From Emydura subglobosa (Eukaryota > Chordata > Testudines > Chelidae), in the NCBI GenBank assembly GCA_007922225.1, contig ML680086.1, positions 4,890,259 to 4,954,258 on the forward strand: a stretch of 64,000 nt of DNA, read 5' to 3'. The notes beneath the pieces were generated by a model, which was not told the DNA's origin, ran no database searches, and saw only the letters and a list, made by a program, of their open reading frames with translations. Each line of letters begins with the position of its first letter. Positions within the stretch are counted from its first letter, which is position 1. A program made the position numbers and the translations under genes. Shown piece by piece: positions 45,600 through 56,229 of this stretch.

Positions 45600-45830
45600 G
45601 TGATGCACCTTTGCATCCTCGCTTATGCTCAAGAGTGAGGTATCAGCTTGAATGATCCCGCCTGTGGAAAACGGTGGCAAAATTTACAATTTGGTCTCTA
45701 GTTGCTTGCAGTGATCCCCTTAGAAAACCACCAAGACCCTTTTCCCCATATTGAGTGCACCCCCCATGGGCCAAACTCACCATGTTTAAGGGCATTCACT
45801 GAGCTGTGTTGTAGTCAGAGATTTTGTCTC
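45600..45830 (+). mobile_element. Harbinger internal fragment
   Basis: CGCCTGTGGAAAACGGTGGC and CCATGGGCCAAACTCACCAT match text on the two sides of the insert in the Harbinger element at 49406-52443 (50770-50810 and 51465-51490). Here the segment is uninterrupted, so it shows the pre-insertion state. Its ends are not resolved. Confidence 0.6.
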
Positions 45831-46037
45831 AGTTATCTAAATGGCCAAAAAGAATGTCGAGGTTGAGGTTTGCTGAAAAACTCAAAAGGGGTTTAAAAAT
45901 TCTGAGATTGATGGATTGAATATTTGGGTAACTAAAAAGACTGGTATCAGTATCAGGACATTTTGTAACATTCAGAATAGTGATTAGTTTTAAGAATAGG
46001 ATTTTTAGATGTTTAAGTAATCAGAAAAATCCAGCAA

Positions 46038-46949
46038 GTGACAGTTAAGAATGGCAGTTGGTAGGAGGATTCCTTCCTCCTAACATCACCCCTGCCTCAA
46101 CCACTTTCATGTACGAACTCCCTCCTAACGTAACCCCTCCCTTCCCTGACACAAAAGTCCCTCCCCCGCCCTTCTTATTAGCATAGAAGGTGAGGCTCAT
46201 TAGCATACTAAAATATTGATTGGCTTAGAGTATTTTTACATCAGAACCTAATTAACATAGCAGGCATGGTCTAATTAGCATATTAGGAGGTCACTTTATG
46301 TAACCCCGTCTCATCCCTTTTCCTCCATATGTAACCCCTCCCTTCCAGGTGATTTTTAAGATGATTGGCTGAGTTTGGGTGTATATAAAGCCTGCAGCTG
46401 GCAGGCTAAAGCTTTGTAGAAAGCTGACCACCTGTAGAGAAGTAACGAGCTGAAATCACAGATTGAGAGCTGAACACCAGGAAGAACTTGCAGTGAAGAA
46501 GGAACTTAGTGGCGGACTATGGACAACCAGAAGAAAGACCTCCGTGGCGGCTTAATATCTAAGCAGCGGGAAGCATCACCAAAGCAAAGGTGCACCTTAG
46601 GCTTTAGGCAAGCAGACTAACTGAGTCCCCGCTCTATGTCTAAACCAAGGTAATCCTTCCGTCAGGAGGCCACATAGGCACCTCTGGGTTACACACAACC
46701 GGGCTAACTGAGTCCCCACATTGTGTCTGAACCTAAGGTGATCCTTGTGTCAGACAGCTGCAAGTTGCCTCTGGACTTACAGGCAAACAGACTAACTGAG
46801 TCCTTATGTCAGTTTTTGGACAGAGCAGAAGGACCTTCCCTGATGAATAGAGTGATGTTTTTAAAGGTTGTCTAAGTAAAGGCCACCTGAGTCTGCATGT
46901 CAATAAAGTTGGATGCTTGTGGTCTGAGTGAGATTCTCCCTCTCTACCC
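46038..46949 (+). mobile_element. LTR-like element with TATA box and poly(A) signal
   Basis: The order is an AT-rich part with repeated TTAGCAT(A) motifs, CCAAT-like ATTGGCT, a TATA box GTATATAAAG (46381), about 500 bp with an 87-bp tandem repeat, then AATAAA (46902). This is promoter-R-poly(A) order for a plus-strand LTR. The identical 9-mer ATCCAGCAA lies at both sides (46029-46037 and 46950-46958). That is longer than retroviral duplications, so it may be chance or a different element type. No coding sequence is seen. Confidence 0.5.
46590..46815. repeat. 87-88 bp tandem repeat, about 2.4 units
   Basis: CTAACTGAGTCC recurs at 46617, 46704 and 46792 (periods 87 and 88). Between them, similar phrases recur: TAATCCTTCCGTCAG and TGATCCTTGTGTCAG, then CACCTCTGGGTTAC and GCCTCTGGACTTAC. 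It lies between the TATA box and the poly(A) signal of the LTR-like element, so it would be in the transcript. Confidence 0.85.
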
Positions 46950-46959
46950 ATCCAGCAAC

Positions 46960-47435
46960 CGCCTGCTCTAACGCTTGCTGGATGATAGATGTTTAAGCAT
47001 AGATTGTTAAAGTATAGAGTATAAGTATAGTTAAGTAGTATATAATTAGATTAATAGTGTTAAATTATATAGTGTTAAGAATATAGATGTATTATTGTTA
47101 TAGTATTTACTTCTATATCTATTTCTCTATTAATGTAACCACTCACTTCTAAATAAATATTTTATCTGTTTTCGAAGTATCACAGCTTGTGTATCGTATC
47201 TTGATCGGAAAGCTGTATCTATGTCCTTGTATCCATGTCCACATATTCCTTGCATCTTCCTGGCCTGTCGCAGTACCCTGTTCACTCCACTCCAGAACGA
47301 TAGCTGGAGTTACACACAGCAAAGAGAGCCTCCTTTAGGAGAGTGCCCTAGTGCCCTTCACTGTTATCTTCCTTTCCACCAAGTGTTTTCTGTGTTGTTA
47401 ATTGGTATTTAATAAAAATATACTCTCTGAAAGAT
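46960..47435. other. AT-rich tail, unassigned
   Basis: Strongly AT-rich text (46985-47160) is followed by AATAAATATTTT (47152) and ordinary sequence. It may be part of the same LTR-like element or older DNA. No gene. Confidence 0.4.
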
Positions 47436-47439
47436 AATC

Positions 47440-49115
47440 AATTTTTATTTGTCTCCTATGGTGAATGCTGCTGGAGTTAATACACAGGGGCAACTGGAAC
47501 ATTTGCAGACTGCAAATCACCGTCAGGAATCAATAATCAAAATTTTCATGCAAGGCAGCAAGTTTACAAAACATGGCAGAGTCCTTTATAGAAGGGCACA
47601 TCACTGGTGCTCATTGTCAAAATGGTGCCTCAAAGCCTCCCTGATTCGAGTAACTCCCCAATGTGCTGCTCTAATAGCCCTGGTATCTGGTGGCTCAAAA
47701 TGAGCCGCCAGGTGATCTGTCTCTGCCTCCACCAGTGGAGAAACTTTCCGCGCCCAGCCTCACAAATATTATGCAGCGCACAACTGCCTGCTATGATCAT
47801 GGGAATATTTTCCTCATTTAGGTCTAATCTGCCATAAAGGCAGTGGCAGTGGTTTTTAATCTGCCAAACGCACATTCAACAGTCATTATGCACTTGCTCA
47901 GCCTATCATTGAAGCACTCCTTTCTGCTGTCCAGGTTTCCCATGTAAGGCTTCATGAGCCCTGGGAGTAAGGAGTAGGCTGAGTCCCCCAGGATCACTAT
48001 GGGCATTTCAACATCCCCCACTGGAATTTTCTGGTTTGGAAAGAAGTCCCTGGTTGCAGCTTTCTGTTCAGGCCAATGTTCCTGAAGATGTGTGCGTTGA
48101 TGTCAATGAAACAACTATGGTGATCCACAAGTGCCTGTAAAACCATAGAGAAATATCTCCTTTCTATTGATGTACTTTGTCACAAGATGATCTGGGGCCA
48201 AAATTGGGATATGCGTGCTATCTATCGCCCCACCGCAGTTAGGGAATTCCATTGTCACAAATCTATCCACTATTTCATGCCCATTTCCAAGAGCCACAGT
48301 CCTTCATAGCAGGATGTGATTAATGGCCCTGCACATGTGCATTAATGCAGCCCCAACGGTGGATTTCCCGACTCCAAACTGATTTGCAACTGACCAGTAG
48401 CAGTCTGGAGTTGCCAGCTTCCACACAACAATCGCCATATGCTTCTCCACTGAGAGGACAGCTCTCATTTTGGTATCCTTGTGCCACAGTGCTAGGGCGA
48501 GCTTCACACACAGTTCCAGAAAAGCTTTATGCATCTGAAAGTTCTATAGCCACTGCTCATCATCCCAGACTTGCATAACAATGCGATCCTACCATTCGAG
48601 TCTTGTTTCCTGAGCCCTATAGCGATGGCCCACTGTGTGCAGCTGCTCCATATATGCCAAAAGTTATCTGGCGTTACTTTTTTCCATGGCACACAGCAGG
48701 TGAGGCACCTTAGATTCCTGTTCACACTGGGAGCTCATGCTATACTGCATGAGCAGCCGTGATGTGTTCATAACAGTGACCACAACAGTAGAGAGCAGTG
48801 CAGGATCCATCTTTTCAGGCAGAGATAGCGGACGCAGAATAAACAGGAACCATTGAAAATGGCATGAAACACAGCCAGAAACCCATGGAATGATGGGACA
48901 GGAAAAAACTGCATCATGGGATGTTGAGCCCACACCCATGATGCACTGCGATCCACTCTGCTGTACCACAACTCTTGACTGTAGAAGGTGGCAAGTTGCA
49001 CAGTGGGACAGCTCCCACAGTGCATTGCTCTCACTGTTGATGCTAGACCACCAGCTGTGGACATGCTCCGCCGACAGAAGGAGCGTTGTGTGAACATGCC
49101 ATTATCGTCAGCTAT
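47440..49115 (-). mobile_element. PIF/Harbinger nuclease-bearing fragment
   Basis: The minus strand encodes a HARBI1-like nuclease in broken frames (see pseudogene entry). Its upstream region (48860-49110 on the plus strand) is a direct repeat of 52160-52400, the right end of the neighbouring Harbinger element. The right terminal inverted repeat is lost near 49115. It is the same family as the element at 49406-52443. Confidence 0.8.
47630..48970 (-). pseudogene. HARBI1-like DDE nuclease pseudogene
   Basis: The frames are collinear on the minus strand. The N-terminus is MDPALLSTVVVTVMNTSRLL. A helix-turn-helix follows (WKLATPDCYWSVANQFGVG, then KSTVGAALMH). The catalytic motifs come next: first Asp in CGGAIDSTHIPIL (48297-48115), second Asp in IVILGDSAY (about 47990), and Glu in TVECAFGRLK (about 47855). 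The tail is CALHNICE. All three catalytic acids are present but the frame is broken at least four times. In this superfamily the nuclease cuts the element out and needs the Myb/SANT partner. Confidence 0.85.
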
Positions 49116-49118
49116 CCC

Positions 49119-49400
49119 TTAATATGAGGATGATGTCTGTAGGGTGAAGTCATTGATGAGACTTAAGATGGCTAAGGAGTCCAATTCATGCTCTACACAT
49201 TTTTCCACATGTGTGTGACAGGGGCCCCTGAGGAACAACCTGAAAACTGGGAATGCCATGCCCTGTTCACTCTCCAGCCTGGGCTCACAATGCATTGCTA
49301 GTGACAAGCAGCAAGCCCCTCCAAGTGCTGTTATCACGTAGCCCAACAGCATGCAGAGCACCACACCTAGCTGATAGCATGAATGTTAACCCGGGTTGCC
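49119..49400. other. Unassigned spacer between Harbinger elements
   Basis: Short stretch between the broken nuclease element and the next Harbinger end. No match to either neighbour was seen. Confidence 0.4.
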
Positions 49401-49786
49401 TCTAAGGCCTGGCCTACACTAGACTGTTTTGTCAACCAAAGTCAACTATTTTCGACAAAACAGTGCTGGTGTATGCACTGTAATTACCCCCCTGACGACA
49501 AAACTGCCCTGTTTTTTCTACAAAATAAAACCACCTCGATCAGAGGCATAGAGCTTTTTGTGCCAAACGTTTAGCGACAAAGCATCAGTGTAGACACTGT
49601 GGATGCTTATGTTGCAGTAAACAGCCTCTGGAAGTGCCCCAAAATGCCCATCCTGACTGCTCTGCCCATCAGTTTGAACTCCGCTGCCCTGAAGCCACTC
49701 ACCACTCCCCCGTTAATGTCCCAGGAATTTTTGAAATTCCACTTCCTGCTTGGTCGGCGTGGAGAGCTCGCGTTTCTTCTTCCCAG

Positions 49787-50290
49787 CTAACCTTGGTGGC
49801 TCCATGCACCAAACGCTCTCCCACTTGGAGCAGACCAGAGCATCTGGATCTCATCAGCATTTGGGGGAAGAAGGCTGTGCAGTCCCAGCTCTACTCCAGC
49901 TGAAGAAACTTTGATACCTATGGCCAGATTTTGCATGTCATGATGGAGAAGGGCTATGAACAGGATATGCTGCAGTGCCAAGCGAAAATCAAGGAGCTGT
50001 GGCAGGGTTACCAAAAGGCCATGGAGGCAAACAGTTGCTCTGGTGCACAGCCAAACATTTGCCGCTTCTATCAGGAGCTGGAAGTCATTCTCAGCAGCAA
50101 CCCCACCTCCACCCCAAGACACCATGCCCGGGGCAGCAAACACCAGACTTGATCCCGATGACGAAGTCGTTGATGAGGAGGTGGACTTGGATGAGGAACC
50201 GGAGCTGGGGACCGGTCATTTGTTGACATGGGGAGTTGGGATCTCTTTGGACCCTGGAGGGTTCCAGCCAGTCCCAGCCCTGGAGCTCTA
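49787..50290 (+). pseudogene. Myb/SANT-like DNA-binding protein pseudogene
   Basis: Plus-strand translation reads PEHLDLISIWGKKAVQSQLY, a stop at about 49903, then ILHVMMEKGYEQDMLQCQAK, IKELWQGYQKAMEANSCSGA and ICRFYQELEVIL. This is the same trihelix as at 6722-6378. An acidic tail (EEVDLDEEPELG) follows in another frame. In PIF/Harbinger it is the end-binding partner of the nuclease. At least one nonsense codon and one frameshift make it inactive. Confidence 0.75.
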
Positions 50291-50814
50291 GAGTGTAGGA
50301 TGCAGGAAAGGGGAGCTCTGGTAAGTGTTTTTTGGAGCTGATGCTGCTTGTTTACAGAGGCATGGGGTTTTTTTTGCTTTGCTAAATGATAAAGGTGGTT
50401 GAAGGGACAGAAATGCACAAGAGTAACTGTGTTTCCATGTGCTTCCCATTCCCTTGTGCAGCTAGGCTATGCGGTTGAGAAGCATGTTAATGCATGCTGA
50501 GATTTCACAGGTATCCAGTGGTGAGATCTCTAGGAAACTTTCCTGGAGCACTCGCCAATCCTCTGCCTCAGATTCCTCATCAGAGTGGCTTTGTTTCTTC
50601 CCCTGTTGTAAGACACTTTCCCAGGCCAATTGCAATCACTTATGCAGGGACCAAAGCAGCACACAGGCAAGCAAAATAGAGACCGGGTTTGAAGCTGCTT
50701 GCATGGAGATGCACCCTAGCATCCCTATTAACTCTCAGGAGCGAGATATCATTTATGTGGCCCCCACCTGTGGAAAATGGTGGCACAATTTGAATTTTTG
50801 TCCTTATTGTGACA

Positions 50815-51390
50815 GGGCGAGACCTTATGGCTACAGGAGAGTAGTGGAGGGGATCTATATTAGCCCCAGGATTAACAAATCCCTGTTCCCTGGGTGATCC
50901 AGCTGGGGCTACTCCAGAGAAATTAGGCCAATTAGACCAGCTGAGGCCAATCAAGGGGTTTGCCCCAACCGTTAAAAGCCTCCCTGCCAGGCAGATGGGG
51001 GCAGCTGGAAGGGAGTTAAGAGGAAAAGCAGAGTGGCTACAGGACTTGGAGCAATCACTACCACATACCACAACCCCAAAAGGTACCAGAGACAAAAGGG
51101 TGTACCTGTCTAGCCATGGCCAGGGATCCCAAGCACAGGCCTGAGGGAGAACCCCTCCCCACCCAGTTCCAGGAAGTGGACTGTGAGCAGTGGGGCCAAG
51201 GACAGGCGACCCAGGGAAGGGAGTAAGTCATGGAATGGGCAGTTTGGAGACTACTCCACACAGGGTCCCTGGGTCGAGGCCTGGGGCAGAGGGTGGGACT
51301 GGGGTCCCCCCCCTGCTTCCACCCAGGCATATCATAGTCGTAGCGGAGGAGGGCACAGTATCCACAAAAGGGCAGAACAGGCTGCCCTGC
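50815..51390. mobile_element. Insert inside the Harbinger element
   Basis: It interrupts a segment that is continuous at 45600-45830. It begins near TTGTGACAGGGCGAGACC and ends near GGCTGCCCTGCAAC. GC-moderate text with TTAGCCCCAGGATTAAC and CCAATCAAGGGGTTTGCCCC is compatible with an LTR promoter region. It has no coding sequence. Clear ends or a target duplication were not found. Confidence 0.5.
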
Positions 51391-52449
51391 AACACTATTT
51401 ACCTGCATTTATGCCCAAGCAACCACCCACCTGAACCTCTTTCCCAGTATGATGCCCCTACCCCCCCTCGGCAAAACTCACCATGCCCAGGCTGATAACA
51501 TAGCTCTGCTTTTCCCAGGAGACACTGAGAAAGAGGTGTATTTAACAGTAATGCATCTATAATGTTAGGGCACCCACAATAATGCTTCTGTTAATTGTTT
51601 CCTGTGCTTCTACAGATGTGGCCTTCACAGCAAAACCCCCCACACCAGCAAAGCACCTCCAGTTGATAAGGAAGTGACCTCAGAGAAGTAAAGAGATGTT
51701 CCAAGAAGTCCTGTGAGGTGGCAAAAAGAGAAAAAAGGGCATGGAGACAATCTGTCTGAAAGCCAGGAAATCGATAGACAGGAAAGAAGGGAAAACCATG
51801 ATCTGGTGGTAGCAGGTCATGAGTGCATGATCAAGGCCATGGAGGAGCAGACAGAGCTGCTAAAGAGAATCATGACGTTGCAGACAGAGTTCATGTGTGC
51901 TCGCCCACCCTTGCAGCCACGAGAGAACTGTTTTCCATGCACTTCCCAAACTCCTCACACACATTCCTACCAAATTCCCAGCCTATCTCGTTACTCCTTT
52001 CACTCCACCTCTTCAGACAGCTAAGATAGCAACAGCTGGACTTATATCAAGCTGTCATAGCCCTCACTGCCTTCTCCCCTATAGATAGAGATGATGGGTG
52101 CTCAGGAAATAGGGGGCCCTTAAAAAGCCATGAAATGCAGTCGGGAATGTAAAGAATGATGGGGACAAAAATCACAGCATCATGGGATGTTGAGCTTGCA
52201 ACCATGATGCACTCTGATCCTCTCCGCCTTCCCACAACTCCTAGTGGCACATGGTGGTGAGTTACACAGTAGGATAGCTGCCCACAGTGCACTGCTCTCA
52301 TTGTTGATGCTAGAGAACCAAGTGTGGATGCGCTTTAGTGGCACAATGAGAGCTGTGCGGATGGGCGCAAGCGCTGTAATGACAATATTTTTTGATCACC
52401 AATTGAACTTGCATCAACAAATCTTTCTAGTGCAGACAAGGTCTCACTC

Positions 52450-53463
52450 TGTCATGCTGTCAGCAAGGTGCACTTACAGCCATCTACAGGCAGTCACATT
52501 CCAATTTAATTATATGAGTGCCTTGCCTAGCCACTCACGAACCAACAGAAAGGCACCAGCCAATTACTCCCTCACAGTTTGTAAGAACTGCACCAAAACG
52601 AGTCTATTCACCCAAATTATATTAATAAGTCTGCTCCCTCCTCATTGTGGAGAAGATATGCAACAGCTTTTGTTACTGAACTAAGATTTCTAGACATACA
52701 AATTCGAGAACACACTGGTTGAGATAAAACATTAAACAAGTGTATTAACTACAGGAAAATAGATTTTAAATTATTATAAGTGACAAATGTAAAGAGATTA
52801 ACAGTAGTTACCAAATGAAATAAACATAAGATCGCAGTCTAAGTTCTACACACTACCAAAATTTGAATTAGCAGTGTCTCATCCTTCTCAGCTGGTACAC
52901 GCAGGCTGGGCAACCTTCTCTGCCTGGGTCTCCCCTCTCCCCTTCAAAGTCCTTTTGTCTTCCAGATGATCCTTCAAGTTGAGTTGGGGAGAGAGAGAAG
53001 CCAAGTGATGATGTTACACTCCACCTTTTATAGTCTGTTTCAGCTTGCTAGAACAATTGGGGCTCATGACCTATGGGATTGTGCCCATTGGTCAGTCAAC
53101 CCCCATTGTGAATATGCTTCCTACAGTGAAGCCTCCACTTAAACAATTCCTGTTAGTGGAATCTATCTTTGAATGGATGAGAGATAGCCATTAATGCTGT
53201 CTGACCACTCCATTGCTGTACATGAAATGCTGTTTGTGGGCGTTTCCCACCTTGCAATGTGTTCTAGTAGCATTTACAACAATATTTTATAACTTCACAT
53301 ACTATGGTAGCACGTACAATCCGACAGGATATTAATGTTTAGCAGATCAAGACTTTTAAAATAATACCAAACAAGGCATACTCTGTACAGAACATATCAT
53401 AATTATATGACACTGGTGAATATAGAGTTTTTGGGGTCTTGTTCTCAGACACAGGGTGTCACA
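52450..53463 (-). mobile_element. LTR-type element, minus orientation
   Basis: On the minus strand it would start TGTGACACCCTGTGTCTG at 53463. A TATA-like TATAAAAGG lies near 53029, and a TTAATACACTTG block near 52743 corresponds to the poly(A) region of the copy at 11.3-11.9 kb (there AATAAACTTG). The left limit is uncertain. It fills the gap between the Harbinger element and a LINE. No internal retroviral genes. Confidence 0.5.
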
Positions 53464-54670
53464 ATGTGACAGATGGTTGCTTGGAGACAGCAAAATTGCT
53501 GGCTGGGATGCTGTACACTTTCCTTCCTCCTCTGCTGTTTCTCAGCATCATGAGCGAGGTGATTTTCTTCAAAATGGGCTGAAACTTGATATTTCATGTG
53601 ACGCCATTGCAATCTATTGCCAGCCAGTTCTTTCCAACTTGTGGGGTCAATGCCTCCCTTTTTAAGATATACTTTCTGTCCTCCAAGCATCCTCTTACCA
53701 TGACTAAGTTGAGAAAAGAGGATTTGCTTCGGAAGACGAGTATCAGCCATCCACACACAATGATCAGCCCAGTGAAGTTGATGTTTCATATTTGCCTCAA
53801 CACTGGTGATGTTAGCTGCAGAGAGTACACTGGCATTGGTGCAACAGTCTTCCCAACTGATATGGAGAATATTCCTGAGACAGCATTGTTGGTATCACTC
53901 CAGATGTTTAAGATGACTTCGACATGTCACCCATGTCTTGCACCCATAAAGAAGAGTGAGGGTGACTACTGCATTGTAGACCAGGATCTTAGTTTCCATC
54001 CGCAGATCTCTGTCAATAAAAACACGATGGAACAACTTTCCAAAGGATGCACCACCGATGACATTTTGTGGGAGAAGGGGGGACAACTTGTTTGGGGCAG
54101 GCTGGTGGAGTACCTTAGTCTTCTCAATGTTGAGTGAGAGTCCCAGGGTATGATAGGTGCCTGAGAAGAGATCTAGGATGGATTGCAAGTCAGCCTCATT
54201 TTGTCATTCAGTGTGTGAGGACAGCACAGTCATCAGCATACTGAAGGTCAGCAATAACTGTCCTGGTGACCTTAGTTTTAGAATGAAGTAGCCACAGATT
54301 GAAAAGTTGGCCATCCATGCAATACTCAGTCCCAATTCCAGAGGAAAGGTGGTCACAAATAAGAATCAAGATTATGGCAAGACAGATGGAGAAAAGTGTT
54401 GGGGCAACAACACAATCCTGCTTAACAACAGTACGGATTGTGAACAGGTCCGTCTCTAACCCATTACAGAGGATGATGGCGGTCATTCCATGATGAAGTA
54501 GCCTGAAAACATGAATGAATTTCAATGTACAACTAAACATAGACAACACCTTCCATAACACTTCACAATTGATGGAATCAAAGGCCTTAGTTAGGTCAAC
54601 AAATGCCATGAACAATGGCTGGTGTTGTTCTCTACATTTCTCTTGGATTGGTTGTGCAACAAAAAAAAAA
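53464..54670 (-). mobile_element. Non-LTR LINE, reverse transcriptase and C-terminus
   Basis: Minus-strand frames in order: QPLFMAFVDLTKAFDSINCE, ATLFSICLAIILI and the catalytic DLQYADDCAVLTH (54696-54208); LNIEKTKVLHQPAPNKLSPL and LLYGCKTWVTCRSHLK (54188-53895); and the tail FSQLSHGKRMLGGQKVYLKK and GIDPTSWKELAGNRLQWRHM (53789-53445). The clade is not CR1 or L1; the LLYGC-TW tail recalls RTE-like elements, but the assignment is open. The 5' end is lost near 54670 at an A-run. Broken in several places. Confidence 0.8.
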
Positions 54671-54671
54671 A

Positions 54672-55135
54672 TTGTGAACATGCACAAGCGATGCAATTAT
54701 AGCAGTTTATGATCATTGGCATAACTTGCATTGACAAAACTCTGTAGGGTAGACCTTGGTTCACAGTTTTAGACCATACATATTTTACAATTACAAAGCA
54801 AAAACATACGTATTTCCTTATAGCATGGAATACAGACATTACAAATGAGATTAATGCATGCAGCAATTTACAAGCATTTCATAAAGTCTGAACACTAAAC
54901 ACATTGCTGTAAGTCCAATACCCATCTTAACTATACTAACAGACTAGTTTCCAGCAATGAATTTGTCAGTGTTCGGTTGAGGCCGAAAGCCTGGCAAGAG
55001 CTGGCAGTTGATCTGCCAGCATCACAGGAGGTAGCCATGTCTACTGACCAGGAACAGGAACCAGCAGCCTGAGTCAGGTGGTTTAGGGGCTAAGATGCTA
55101 CTTGTGGGAATGTGTTAGGTGCCTGCCTCACTCTA
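54672..55135. other. No gene seen
   Basis: Unassigned sequence with a perfect 8-bp inverted repeat (GCTGGCAG, TTGAT, CTGCCAGC) at 55000-55020. Confidence 0.45.
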
Positions 55136-55139
55136 CACA

Positions 55140-55440
55140 AAATGGCTGGAGGAGGTTGTAAATATATACACCTAGAAACAAAGAATGAAGGGCAGATGCA
55201 GGATGGGGGACTCTATCCTGGGAAGCAGTAATTCTGAAAAAGGTTTGGGAGTCATGGAGGATAATCAGCTGGACATGAGCTCCAGCTGTGGTCAAAAGAG
55301 CTAATGTGATCCTGGGTTGTATAAACAGGGGAATCTTGAGTAGGAGCAGAGAGGTTATTTTATCTGTATATTTGTCATTTATGCAACCACTGCTGGAATA
55401 TTGTGCCCAGTTCTGGTGCCCACTAGAACAGCTTCAATAG
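55140..55440 (+). mobile_element. CR1 LINE fragment, sense
   Basis: The text corresponds to the CR1 pol C-terminal region (an ANVILGCINRGI-like stretch at 55293-55330, then MQPLLEYCAQFWCP near 55381-55425). It matches the region at 26170-26370 of the other sense copy. Ends are abrupt on both sides. Frames are broken. Confidence 0.65.
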
Positions 55441-55489
55441 GAGAGATTGAGGGACCCCACATCAGCAAATCCCAGAATAAGATCAGGGG

Positions 55490-55640
55490 TTAATCCATCC
55501 ACCTGTGAGGTGGGAGAGCCCTGTTCAAATTCTTTCTCCCCCTCCGACAGAGGGGGGAATTGAACCTCCCATATCCCAGCCAAGGGGTCTAACCACTGGG
55601 AGAAGAGTTATCAGTCTACTCCTGTGCCACTTCCTTGTGA
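55490..55640. repeat. Fold-back tRNA-derived SINE (Cry-like)
   Basis: A sense B-box CTGTTCAAATTC (55521) is followed about 30 bp later by an antisense B-box GGGAATTGAACC (55556). An antisense A-box-like GGTCTAACCACTGGGAG follows (about 55586). The arrangement matches that at 21540-21870. It is likely a turtle Cry-type SINE; the name is inference. Confidence 0.6.
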
Positions 55641-55644
55641 CAGC

Positions 55645-56225
55645 TGGAACTGCAAATTCCCTTGTAGTCCAGTAAACCTTTGAAATGTATCCTTTGAACT
55701 GTACCCCCAGATAAAATTTCTTTCCCTCTCTCTTTGTTCCTCAGGGTGCAGACACCAGACTGTCTGTGTTGTTCTTCTCACCCTTCTGTTTATTTGCTTT
55801 TTCCTATTGACTCAATATGCAAATATAATTCTCAATGTCTCTGGCTAATCCTGCTCCATTTACATTTCAAACCTGGACAGGCAGGCAAGTCAACATTTCT
55901 TAGTTTGGGAAACCTTTATTTATCAACCTTGTTTGATTTGCTTGCTTTAAACACATTTCCAATATACACACACAACTTATTAATTATTGTCCATCCATGC
56001 ATTACGCAGTGATCATGATGACCAGCATGATACAAGTTTTCCTTTTATATCTTACACAACATTTTTTGTAGATAAATACCATGACCGCAGTGTTAGAGAG
56101 ACAAGCTGGGTGAGGTAATATTTTTTACTGGATCAAAGATATTATCTCACGCACCTAGTCTCTCTAATATCTTGGTAACCATCATGGCTAGAACTACACT
56201 GCACCTACCCCAGGTAGCTAATTAT
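55645..56225. other. No gene seen
   Basis: Unassigned sequence with no supported ORF. A TTTTTTACTGGATCAAAGAT stretch near 56119 is shared by many vertebrate repeats, but no family was assigned. Confidence 0.4.
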
Positions 56226-56229
56226 AGAC

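Larger units (their letters stand above)
49406..52443 (+). mobile_element. PIF/Harbinger element with Myb/SANT gene
   Basis: The left end is GGCCTGGCCTACACTAG. The right end, on the minus strand, is GACCTTGTCTGCACTAG. Flanks are TAA (49403-49405) and TCA (52444-52446), a decayed 3-bp target. The left half holds the Myb/SANT gene on the plus strand. The nuclease that should follow on the minus strand is deleted, and only its upstream region remains (52160-52400). About 0.57 kb of foreign sequence is inserted at 50815-51390. Confidence 0.78.

Noticed and set aside
46609..46815. CRISPR-like array from repeated CTAACTGAGTCC
   Set aside because: Period 87-88 with similar spacers is a tandem repeat, and the sequence is vertebrate.
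47449..49093. Domesticated HARBI1 host gene
   Set aside because: At least four frame breaks and an adjacent transposon end show it is a dead transposon copy.
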